DNA of 64,000 nt from Streptomyces griseosporeus (lineage in GTDB: Bacteria > Actinomycetota > Actinomycetes > Streptomycetales > Streptomycetaceae), in the NCBI RefSeq assembly GCF_014656055.1, contig NZ_BNBR01000004.1, positions 1 to 64,000 of the forward strand, read 5' to 3'. Below, piece after piece: positions 49,490 through 56,405 of this stretch (its first letter is position 1; every line of letters begins with the position of its first letter). The notes under the pieces are model-generated. The model saw only the letters and a list, made by a program, of their open reading frames with translations. It ran no database searches and had not been told where the DNA came from. The position numbers and the translations under genes were made by a program.

Positions 49490-50596
49490 GTGGCAGTCGT
49501 CGATGTATCCGAAGAGCTCAAGTCCCTCTCCTCGACCATGGAGTCGATCGAGGCCGTTCTGGACCTCGACCAGCTGAGGGCAGATATCGCCGTGCTCGAG
49601 GAGCAGGCGGCAGCGCCGTCCCTGTGGGACAACCCGGACGAGGCGCAGAAGATCACCAGCAAGCTCTCCCACCTCCAGGCGGAGGTGAGGAAGGCCGAGG
49701 CCCTGCGCTCGCGGATCGACGATCTCGCCGTGCTGTTCGAGATGGCCGAGGAGGAGGACGACCCGGACACCCGTGCCGAGGCCGAGACCGAGCTCGCCGC
49801 CGTCAAGAAGGCGCTGGACGAGATGGAGGTCCGGACGCTGCTCAGCGGTGAGTACGACTCCCGTGAGGCGCTCGTCAACATCCGCGCCGAGGCCGGTGGC
49901 GTGGACGCCGCCGACTTCGCCGAGAAGCTCCAGCGCATGTACCTGCGCTGGGCCGAGGGCCGCGGCTACAAGACGGAGCTGATCGAGACGTCGTACGCGG
50001 AAGAGGCCGGCATCAAGTCGACCACCTTCGCCGTGCACGCCCCGTACGCCTACGGCACCCTCTCCGTCGAGCAGGGCACCCACCGGCTCGTCCGTATCTC
50101 CCCCTTCGACAACCAGGGCCGCCGCCAGACCTCCTTCGCGGGCGTCGAGGTCCTCCCCGTCGTCGAGCAGTCCGACCACGTCGAGATCGACGAGAGCGAG
50201 CTGCGCATCGACGTGTACCGGTCCTCCGGGCCGGGCGGCCAGGGCGTCAACACGACCGACTCCGCCGTGCGCATCACGCACCTGCCCACCGGCATCGTCG
50301 TCTCCTGCCAGAACGAGCGCTCCCAGCTCCAGAACAAGGCCACGGCGATGAACGTCCTCCAGGCCAAGCTGCTGGAGCGGCGCCGGCAGGAGGAGCAGGC
50401 CAAGATGGACGCCCTCAAGGGCGACGGCGGCAACTCCTGGGGCAACCAGATGCGCTCCTACGTCCTGCACCCGTACCAGATGGTGAAGGACCTGCGCACC
50501 GAGCACGAGGTCGGCAACCCCGAGGCCGTCTTCAACGGCGAGATCGACGGGTTCCTGGAGGCCGGTATTCGCTGGCGCAAGCAGCAGGAGAAGTAA
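49490..50596 (+). CDS. prfB: Peptide chain release factor 2
   Basis: 368 residues. RF2 recognises UGA and UAA stop codons. The stop-codon tripeptide SPF is seen in RISPFDNQGRRQTSF, and the peptidyl-hydrolysis motif GGQ at 249-251. Length and alpha-helical N-terminal domain are normal. The frame is continuous, so the programmed +1 frameshift of enterobacterial prfB is absent. The GTG at 49490 agrees with the conserved N-terminus AVVDVSEELKSL. GGAGG lies only one base upstream of it, too close for a standard ribosome-binding site, so the mRNA may be leaderless. A very strong terminator follows. Confidence 0.96.
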   Translation: MAVVDVSEELKSLSSTMESIEAVLDLDQLRADIAVLEEQAAAPSLWDNPDEAQKITSKLSHLQAEVRKAEALRSRIDDLAVLFEMAEEEDDPDTRAEAETELAAVKKALDEMEVRTLLSGEYDSREALVNIRAEAGGVDAADFAEKLQRMYLRWAEGRGYKTELIETSYAEEAGIKSTTFAVHAPYAYGTLSVEQGTHRLVRISPFDNQGRRQTSFAGVEVLPVVEQSDHVEIDESELRIDVYRSSGPGGQGVNTTDSAVRITHLPTGIVVSCQNERSQLQNKATAMNVLQAKLLERRRQEEQAKMDALKGDGGNSWGNQMRSYVLHPYQMVKDLRTEHEVGNPEAVFNGEIDGFLEAGIRWRKQQEK

Positions 50597-50879
50597 GTTT
50601 GTCGACAAGGCAACTGTCGCCTCACAGGCGGCAGTTGCCTTTTTGTCTGGGTTCTACATCACACTCACAGCTTGCCGTTTCCCCTAAACAATCATGAACA
50701 GGACATCGCGCGCACAACGACCTTGACGCTTCTGTCAAAAGTCGGAAGGGTGCAGGTTGGCATGCGTTATGTCTGGGGCGCATGTGAACCGGGGGACGTG
50801 CGCACCTTCTGCTGCCCTCCGTTGATCACGGCCCCGGCCGCGGCCTCATCGACGATCAGCTACTGGGGGTAGCAACCAC
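50597..50879 (+). other. Gap between prfB and the LAETG protein gene
   Basis: 283 bases, with the prfB terminator at its start. Further on, TTGACG at about 50723-50728 and TTGGCATGCGTTATGTC at about 50756-50772 are AT-richer and may hold the promoter of the surface-protein gene. No gene is seen. Confidence 0.4.
50608..50645 (+). terminator. prfB Rho-independent terminator
   Basis: Arms AGGCAACTGTCGCC (50608-50621) and GGCGGCAGTTGCCT (50627-50640) pair over 14 bp with one G-U, around the loop TCACA, followed by TTTTTG. It is one of the few U-tailed terminators in the window. Confidence 0.93.
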
Positions 50880-51749
50880 ATGACGAAGAAGACGCGCGTT
50901 CGCGTCGCGCGCATAGCGGCCGCCGCCGTGATCGCGGCCGGTGCCTCCCTGACCGCCGCGGGTGCGGCCTCCGCGCTCGAGATCAACATCGGCGTGGACC
51001 TGGACGGCACCGACAGCGGCGGCAGCACCGAGGGCACGTCCAGCGGCAGCACCGAGGGTGCGACCGAGGGTGCGTCCGAGGGCGCCTCGGTCGGCGTCTC
51101 CGAGGGCGCCAGCGAGGGCACGTCCACGGGTACCTCCGAGGGCACCTCGACCGGCACGTCCGAGGGCACCTCGACCGGCACCTCCGAGGGCACCACCGAG
51201 GGCGGCCTGATCATCGGCGGCACCTCGGAGGGCACCAGCGAGGGCACCTCCACCGGCACCTCCGAGGGCACCTCGACCGGCACCTCCACGGGCGCCAGCG
51301 AGGGCACGTCGACGGGTACGTCCGCGGGCACCTCGGCCGGCACCACCGACGGCGGCACCGGCAACAACGGCGGATCCGGCAACAACGGCGGTTCCGGCGA
51401 CAACGGCGGCAACGGCAACGGTGGCGGCAACGGCAACGGTGGTGGGAACGGCGGCGGCGGCAACGCCTCCACCGGCGGTTCCGGCGGCAACGACAACACC
51501 ACCCCCGACGGCGGCAACGACAACGCCGCTCAGGAGGCCGGTTCCTCCGCGCTGACCGACACCGGCTCGGCCACCTCCTCGACCGGCGGTTCCGCCGCGT
51601 CGGCGCAGGGTGACGGCAAGGAGCTGGCGGAGACCGGTGCCGGGCAGACCACCTTCCTGGTCATCGGCGCCGCGACGATGATCGCCGGCGGTGTCGGCTT
51701 CCGCATCCTGCCCCGCCTGGTGGGCGGTCGCGGCGGCGCCGCTGCCTGA
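50880..51749 (+). CDS. LAETG-sorted, Ser/Thr/Gly-repeat surface protein
   Basis: 289 residues. A signal peptide with basic start (MTKKTRVRVARIAAAAVIAAG) is likely cleaved after ASA at 32. The mature protein has no globular domain: residues 48-160 are imperfect repeats of TSEGTSTG and ASEG type; residues 160-225 are Gly/Asn-rich. LAETG (249-253) precedes a hydrophobic helix (FLVIGAATMIAGGVGFRIL) and a short positive tail, which fits class E sortase (LAxTG) anchoring known in Streptomyces. The ATG at 50880 has GGGGGT upstream. It is probably a long flexible stalk or wall spacer. The neighbours are prfB and, convergent, a zinc-ribbon microprotein. Confidence 0.8.
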   Translation: MTKKTRVRVARIAAAAVIAAGASLTAAGAASALEINIGVDLDGTDSGGSTEGTSSGSTEGATEGASEGASVGVSEGASEGTSTGTSEGTSTGTSEGTSTGTSEGTTEGGLIIGGTSEGTSEGTSTGTSEGTSTGTSTGASEGTSTGTSAGTSAGTTDGGTGNNGGSGNNGGSGDNGGNGNGGGNGNGGGNGGGGNASTGGSGGNDNTTPDGGNDNAAQEAGSSALTDTGSATSSTGGSAASAQGDGKELAETGAGQTTFLVIGAATMIAGGVGFRILPRLVGGRGGAAA

Positions 51750-51792
51750 CGGTAGCCGGCGGCACACACGCCGTACGGACCCGCGGTGACGA

Positions 51793-51827
51793 CGAAGGGC
51801 CCGGAGCTGTCCGCTCCGGGCCCTTCG
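51793..51827. terminator. Bidirectional terminator after the LAETG protein gene
   Basis: Perfect 14-bp arms CGAAGGGCCCGGAG (51793-51806) and CTCCGGGCCCTTCG (51814-51827) with loop CTGTCCG. It lies between convergent genes. Confidence 0.88.
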
Positions 51828-51853
51828 CGTGGTCTGTGAGGCTGGATCGGCCG

Positions 51854-52045
51854 TCACACGGTCTGGTGGGCCAGCAGGGCCACCGCCGCCACCAGCACCG
51901 CCAGCAGTGCGATCAGGGCCATCGGGTTCAGGCCTCCGAGAAAGCTCTCCTGCTGCAGCCGCTCGCGGTTCGCCCGGCACACCGGGCACCGGCCCTCGCT
52001 CACGGGCGCCGCGCAGCTCGCGCACACCAGCCGGTCGTACGTCAT
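51854..52045 (-). CDS. Zinc-ribbon single-pass membrane microprotein
   Basis: 63 residues from ATG 52045, with GGAGGGCG upstream. The N-terminal half has paired cysteines (CASC and CPVC) that form a zinc ribbon of C-x2-C-x8-C-x2-C. A hydrophobic helix then fills most of the remainder (GGLNPMALIALLAVLVAAVALLAHQTV). The zinc ribbon would face the cytoplasm. There is no known function. The gene is transcribed away from ftsE, with about 290 bases between them, and converges on the LAETG gene. Size, codon pattern, start context and convergent terminator support a real gene. Confidence 0.7.
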   Translation of the reverse strand: MTYDRLVCASCAAPVSEGRCPVCRANRERLQQESFLGGLNPMALIALLAVLVAAVALLAHQTV

Positions 52046-52333
52046 GCGCTCGCCCTCCTTGCACCGGTTCTGTCCCTCATAACGCTCACGGAAACGCGAA
52101 CGTTCCCCCTCCACTGTGCCAGGTTCCCCCGGAGCGTGCGCGGGGCCCCGGGAAGGGAGGCGGTTTCCGGGCCCCGGCCGCCCCCCGGTCCGCCTTCCGG
52201 TCCGGACCCCGCGTCGTGAAGTTCCGTACAAAAACGCACAACCCTCGCGCAACCGCAACCGGTGCCTGCGCCGGTGCACCGGGTTCGCGTATGGTCACGC
52301 TCATCTACCTCCGGCGACCCGTGGTGTGCATCC

Positions 52334-53023
52334 GTGATCCGATTCGACAACGTCTCCAAGGTCTACCCCAAGCAGAGCCGCCCCGCCCTCAGGGATGTGT
52401 CCCTGGAGGTCGAGAAGGGCGAGTTCGTCTTCCTCGTGGGGTCCTCCGGCTCCGGAAAGTCCACCTTCCTGCGGCTGATCCTGCGTGAGGAGCGGGCCAG
52501 CCACGGCCAGGTGCACGTCCTGGGCAAGGACCTCGCCCGGCTGTCCAACTGGAAGGTGCCGCACATGCGGCGCCAGCTGGGGACGGTCTTCCAGGACTTC
52601 CGCCTGCTGCCGAACAAGACGGTCGCCGAGAACGTCGCCTTCGCGCAGGAGGTCATCGGCAAGTCCCGCGGCGAGATCCGCAAGTCGGTGCCGCAGGTGC
52701 TCGACCTGGTCGGCCTCGGCGGCAAGGAGGACCGGATGCCCGGCGAGCTGTCCGGCGGTGAGCAGCAGCGCGTGGCCATCGCGCGGGCCTTCGTCAACCG
52801 GCCCAAGCTGCTGATCGCGGACGAGCCGACCGGCAACCTCGACCCGCAGACCTCCGTCGGCATCATGAAGCTGCTCGACCGGATCAACCGGACCGGCACC
52901 ACCGTCGTGATGGCGACGCACGACCAGAACATCGTGGACCAGATGCGCAAGCGCGTCATCGAGCTGGAGAAGGGCCGACTCGTCCGCGACCAGGCCCGCG
53001 GCGTCTACGGCTACCAGCACTGA
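52334..53023 (+). CDS. ftsE: Cell division ABC-type ATPase FtsE
   Basis: 229 residues, standard for FtsE. Walker A is GSSGSGKST (36-44), signature LSGGEQQRVAIARA and Walker B LLIADEPTGNLDPQTS. With FtsX it links the divisome to peptidoglycan hydrolases. GTG 52334 matches the conserved start IRFDNVSKVYP; no clear ribosome-binding site is visible upstream, so a leaderless or weakly initiated mRNA is possible. ftsX follows after 32 bases. The 288 bases upstream show no gene apart from the divergent microprotein. Confidence 0.97.
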   Translation: MIRFDNVSKVYPKQSRPALRDVSLEVEKGEFVFLVGSSGSGKSTFLRLILREERASHGQVHVLGKDLARLSNWKVPHMRRQLGTVFQDFRLLPNKTVAENVAFAQEVIGKSRGEIRKSVPQVLDLVGLGGKEDRMPGELSGGEQQRVAIARAFVNRPKLLIADEPTGNLDPQTSVGIMKLLDRINRTGTTVVMATHDQNIVDQMRKRVIELEKGRLVRDQARGVYGYQH

Positions 53024-53055
53024 CGATCCACGACGGAAAGGCTTAACCCGACGCC

Positions 53056-53973
53056 ATGCGCGCCCAGTTCGTTCTGTCGGAGATCGGAGTCGGTCTCCGC
53101 CGCAACCTCACGATGACGTTCGCGGTCATCGTCTCCGTTGCCCTGTCCCTGGCCCTGTTCGGCGGTTCGCTCCTGATGAGCGACCAGGTCAGCACGATGA
53201 AGGGCTACTGGTACGACAAGGTCAACGTCTCGGTCTTCCTCTGCAACAAGAGCGACGCCGAATCGGACCCCAACTGCGCCAAGGGCGCGGTGACCCAGGA
53301 CCAGAAGAACCAGATCCTGACCGACCTGAAGAAGATGACGGTCGTCCAGAGCGTCACGTACGAGTCGCAGGACGAGGCGTACAAGCACTACAAGGAGCAG
53401 TTCGGCGACTCCCCGCTGGCGGCCTCCCTCACGCCGGACCAGATGCAGGAGTCGTACCGCATCAAGCTGAAGGACCCGGAGAAGTACCAGGTCATCGCGA
53501 CCGCCTTCGACGGGCGGGACGGCGTGCAGTCGGTGCAGGACCAGAAGGGCATCCTGGACAACCTCTTCGAGCTGCTCAACGGCATGAACTGGGCGGCACG
53601 CGCGGTGATGGCGCTGATGCTCGTCGTGGCGCTGATGCTGATCGTCAACACCGTGCGGGTGTCCGCGTTCAGCCGGCGGCGCGAGACCGGGATCATGCGC
53701 CTGGTGGGCGCCTCGGGCTTCTACATCCAGGCGCCGTTCATCGCGGAGGCCGCGGTCGCCGGGCTCATCGGCGGCACGGTCGCGTGCGGCTTCCTGCTGG
53801 TGGCGCGGTACTTCATCATCGACCACGGCCTGGCCCTGTCGGAGAAGCTGAATCTGATCAACTTCATCGGCTGGGACGCCGTGTTGACGAAGCTTCCGCT
53901 CATCCTCGCCACCAGCCTGCTGATGCCCGCGTTGGCCGCGTTCTTCGCGTTGCGCAAGTATCTGAAGGTGTGA
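53056..53973 (+). CDS. ftsX: Cell division protein FtsX
   Basis: 305 residues. FtsX topology is present: an N-terminal helix (MTFAVIVSVALSLALFGGSLLM), an extracellular domain of about 140 residues with a Cys pair (FLCNK, DPNCAKG) and three C-terminal helices. The sequence RRRETGIMRLVGASGFYIQAPFIAEA is typical of FtsX. The ATG at 53056 has GGAAAGG at 53035-53041. The extracellular domain would regulate hydrolases such as RipC-like NlpC/P60 enzymes in actinobacteria. It is translated right after ftsE. Confidence 0.97.
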   Translation: MRAQFVLSEIGVGLRRNLTMTFAVIVSVALSLALFGGSLLMSDQVSTMKGYWYDKVNVSVFLCNKSDAESDPNCAKGAVTQDQKNQILTDLKKMTVVQSVTYESQDEAYKHYKEQFGDSPLAASLTPDQMQESYRIKLKDPEKYQVIATAFDGRDGVQSVQDQKGILDNLFELLNGMNWAARAVMALMLVVALMLIVNTVRVSAFSRRRETGIMRLVGASGFYIQAPFIAEAAVAGLIGGTVACGFLLVARYFIIDHGLALSEKLNLINFIGWDAVLTKLPLILATSLLMPALAAFFALRKYLKV

Positions 53974-54041
53974 CGCACGCCAAGGGGACCGTGCGGGCAA
54001 GACGCCGTACGGCCCCGGAGGGTTGTCCTAGACTCACCGCC

Positions 54042-55217
54042 ATGTCAGGTCGTGACCTGTTCTGTCAGCCCCGCCGCGCCGGCCGCGGGGCCGCCCTGAC
54101 ATTGGTGTTCGCGAGCGTGCTCGTCGCCGGTGCCGCCACGGGCTCCCTGCCCGGCACCGGCTCCGGCCACGGCCAGGAGGCCCGCGCCGCCCGGTCCGCG
54201 GCCCCCGTGAGCCGGCCCGAGCAGGTCGCGCGGGCCGCCGAGGAGGCGATGGCCGACGGCAAGTCCCCGATGGAGGCCGCCGAACGCGCCGTCAGCCGCA
54301 GCGGCGACCGCTGGGGCGCGGTCTACTCCCGGGGCGAGTACGAGGAGTTCCAGGACGCCCTCGACGGCCGCTACACCGGCGTCGGCCTGTGGGCGCGACG
54401 CGAGCGGGACGGCCGTATCGAGGTGACCAAGGTGGCCGCCGGGTCCCCCGCCGCCGAGGCCGGGATCCGCGCCGGCGACCGCCTGCGCAGCGTCGACGGT
54501 CGACGGGTCGACGGGCGTCCGGTCACCGAGGTCGTCTCCCTGCTGCGCGGCGACGCCACCGGCGCGTCCGCCGGTACGACCGTCACGCTCGGCCTGGAGC
54601 GCGGCACGCGCGCGTGGAGCCTCACCCTGCGCCGCGCCCGGCTGTCCACGGACTCGGTGACCGTGCGCCGGCTGGCCGGCGGGGTCACCGTCATCCGCAT
54701 CGCCTCCTTCACCAAGGGCGTCGGCGACACCGTCCGCACCGCGGTGCGGCAGGCCCCGTCCGGCGCGGGCGTCATCCTCGACCTGCGCGGCAACTCCGGC
54801 GGGCTGGTCGCCGAGGCCGTCACCACCGCCTCCGCCTTCCTCGACGGCGGCCTGGTCGCCACCTACGACGTCGACGGCGAGCAGCGCGCCCTGCACGCCG
54901 AGCCCGGCGGCGACACCACCCGGCCCCTGGTCGCGGTCGTCGACGGCGGGACGATGAGCGCGGCCGAGCTGCTCACCGGCGCGCTGAAGGACCGCGGGCG
55001 GGCGGTCGTCGTCGGCTCCCGCACCTTCGGCAAGGGCTCGGTGCAGATGCCGAGCCGGCTGCCGGACGGTTCGGTCGCCGAGCTGACGGTCGGCCACTAC
55101 CGCACCCCCTCCGGCCGCGGCGTCGACGGCACCGGCGTCACGCCCGACCTGGAGGCCGACGCGCACGCCGTGCAGCGGGCCCGGACGATCCTCGACGGGC
55201 TGGGCGACGCGTCGTAG
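54042..55217 (+). CDS. ctpA: S41 family C-terminal processing protease
   Basis: 391 residues. It has an N-terminal membrane anchor or signal (LTLVFASVLVAGAATG), a PDZ domain (GVGLWARRERDGRIEVTKVAAGSPAAEAGIRAGDRLRSVDG) and the S41 core. The catalytic pair is Ser306 (GGTMSAAELL) and Lys331 (TFGKGSVQ); their spacing of 25 agrees with the E. coli Tsp pair. It acts outside the membrane on C-termini of substrates. In the usual Streptomyces gene order it lies between ftsX and smpB, as here. The ATG at 54042 gives a reasonable signal segment. The symbol is by family. Confidence 0.93.
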   Translation: MSGRDLFCQPRRAGRGAALTLVFASVLVAGAATGSLPGTGSGHGQEARAARSAAPVSRPEQVARAAEEAMADGKSPMEAAERAVSRSGDRWGAVYSRGEYEEFQDALDGRYTGVGLWARRERDGRIEVTKVAAGSPAAEAGIRAGDRLRSVDGRRVDGRPVTEVVSLLRGDATGASAGTTVTLGLERGTRAWSLTLRRARLSTDSVTVRRLAGGVTVIRIASFTKGVGDTVRTAVRQAPSGAGVILDLRGNSGGLVAEAVTTASAFLDGGLVATYDVDGEQRALHAEPGGDTTRPLVAVVDGGTMSAAELLTGALKDRGRAVVVGSRTFGKGSVQMPSRLPDGSVAELTVGHYRTPSGRGVDGTGVTPDLEADAHAVQRARTILDGLGDAS

Positions 55218-55272
55218 CCCGCGTAATCCACTTCCCCGGCACCCCCTCCGTAGTGCGAAAATGGACGGCACT

Positions 55273-55752
55273 ATGGCTAAGGAAAAAGGGCGCAAGCTGA
55301 TCGCGCAGAACAAGAAGGCGCGGCACGACTACCTCATCCTCGACACCTACGAGGCCGGTCTGGTCCTCACCGGGACCGAGGTGAAGTCCCTGCGCCAGGG
55401 GAGGGCCTCGCTGGTCGACGGCTTCGTCCAGCTGGACGGGCACGAGGCGTGGCTGTACAACGTGCACGTGCCCGAGTACAGCCAGGGCACCTGGACGAAC
55501 CACAGCGCCCGCCGCAAGCGCAAGCTGCTGCTGCACCGCGCGGAGATCGAGAAGCTGGAGGCGAAGGCGCAGGAGACGGGGCACACCATCGTGCCGCTGG
55601 CCCTGTACTTCAAGGACGGCCGGGCCAAGGTCGAGATCGCGCTGGCGCGGGGCAAGAAGGAGTACGACAAGCGGCAGACGCTGCGGGAGAAGCAGGACCG
55701 CCGTGAGGCGGAGCGGGTCATGTCGGCGGTACGGCGCCGGCAGCGGGCGTGA
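55273..55752 (+). CDS. smpB: SsrA-binding protein SmpB
   Basis: 159 residues, the family length. SmpB binds the tRNA-like end of tmRNA and fits it into stalled ribosomes for trans-translation. The core starts RKLIAQNKKARHDYLILDTYEAGLVLTGTEVKSLRQGRASL, and the basic C-terminal tail (KKEYDKRQTLREKQDRREAERVMSAVRRRQRA) enters the mRNA path. ATG 55273 (AKEKGRK) is preferred; an ATG at 55261 adds only four residues. The ssrA gene starts 112 bases downstream with its own promoters. Confidence 0.97.
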   Translation: MAKEKGRKLIAQNKKARHDYLILDTYEAGLVLTGTEVKSLRQGRASLVDGFVQLDGHEAWLYNVHVPEYSQGTWTNHSARRKRKLLLHRAEIEKLEAKAQETGHTIVPLALYFKDGRAKVEIALARGKKEYDKRQTLREKQDRREAERVMSAVRRRQRA

Positions 55753-55779
55753 GCCTCCTCGCGTCGCCCTCCCGTCGCC

Positions 55780-55806
55780 GGGAATGCGCTGGCATCCGCC
55801 CGCGTT
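55780..55806 (+). promoter_or_regulatory. Sigma-R type promoter of ssrA
   Basis: GGGAAT (55780-55785), exactly 18 bases, then GTT (55804-55806): a full match to the sigma-R consensus GGAAT-N18-GTT. A second, housekeeping-like promoter may lie nearer the gene (TTGAAA near 55850). ssrA was reported as a sigma-R target in S. coelicolor, as recalled from the literature. Confidence 0.85.
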
Positions 55807-55864
55807 GGTCACGTACGATGGGACGCGTGCCCCCTGGCGGGTACACGGTTTGAAAAATCAACAT

Positions 55865-56230
55865 GGGGATGATCGGTTTCGACAGCGGCTGTCGAAGCAG
55901 GGGAAGCGTGTCGAGGAAGCGGCCATGATCTCGTAAACCACAGGCCGAAAAAAATAATCGCCAACACCAAGCGCGATTCCTTCGCCCTCGCTGCCTAAGT
56001 AGCGACTTGCGAAGTGTCAGCCCGGGGCTGTTCCCGACCCGGATCCTGGCATCAGCTAGGGAACTAAACCTTGATCCCGGTCACGGGGTGAAGAGGGAAA
56101 TCAAACAGTGACTGAGCCCGTCGGAGACTTGTCCGCGTGATCTCCGGGGCCGAGAAAAGCACAGCGGACTGCACACGGAGAAGCCCTGATTCCGCACCGT
56201 TGGACGCGGGTTCGATTCCCGCCATCTCCA
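55865..56230 (+). ncRNA. ssrA: Transfer-messenger RNA (tmRNA)
   Basis: 366 nt. The 5' end GGGGATGATCGGTTTCGACA and the 3' end GACGCGGGTTCGATTCCCGC with CATCTCC A form the tRNA-like domain: GGGGATG pairs with CATCTCC and the T-arm is complete. The genome continues CGA, so the CCA end is added later. The tag frame starts at GCC 55960 and ends at TAA 55996-55998, giving ANTKRDSFALAA. It rescues ribosomes stuck on broken mRNA and marks the product for degradation; SmpB is encoded just upstream. Compared with the tag I recall for S. coelicolor (ANTKRDSSQQAFALAA), it is four residues shorter. Confidence 0.96.
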
Positions 56231-56260
56231 CGAACCCCTTCGGGGGTACCCCATGTGGGC

Positions 56261-56292
56261 AAGGCCCCGTCGCTTCGAGCGGCGGGGCCTTC
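56261..56292 (+). terminator. ssrA terminator
   Basis: Near-perfect arms AAGGCCCCGTCGCT (56261-56274) and AGCGGCGGGGCCTT (56279-56292) around TCG, followed by CGTCTT. A smaller ACCCC/GGGGT hairpin sits just upstream (56234-56247). Confidence 0.85.
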
Positions 56293-56405
56293 GTCTTGCC
56301 CTCTTGTGGGGTGTTGCCACGCCCTCTTGTGGGCTTGGTCTGGACCTGCCACGCTGCGTGCGCCACCCCCGCGTCCCGTAGGCCGCTCCTCACCGGAGGC
56401 ACGTC

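Noticed and set aside
49490..49600. A programmed +1 frameshift in prfB as in E. coli.
   Set aside because: The coding frame is continuous from the GTG start with no in-frame TGA and no internal SD/slippery site.
56190..56230. A T-arm and acceptor stem that look like a tRNA 3' end.
   Set aside because: These belong to the tRNA-like domain of ssrA; no separate anticodon arm is present.
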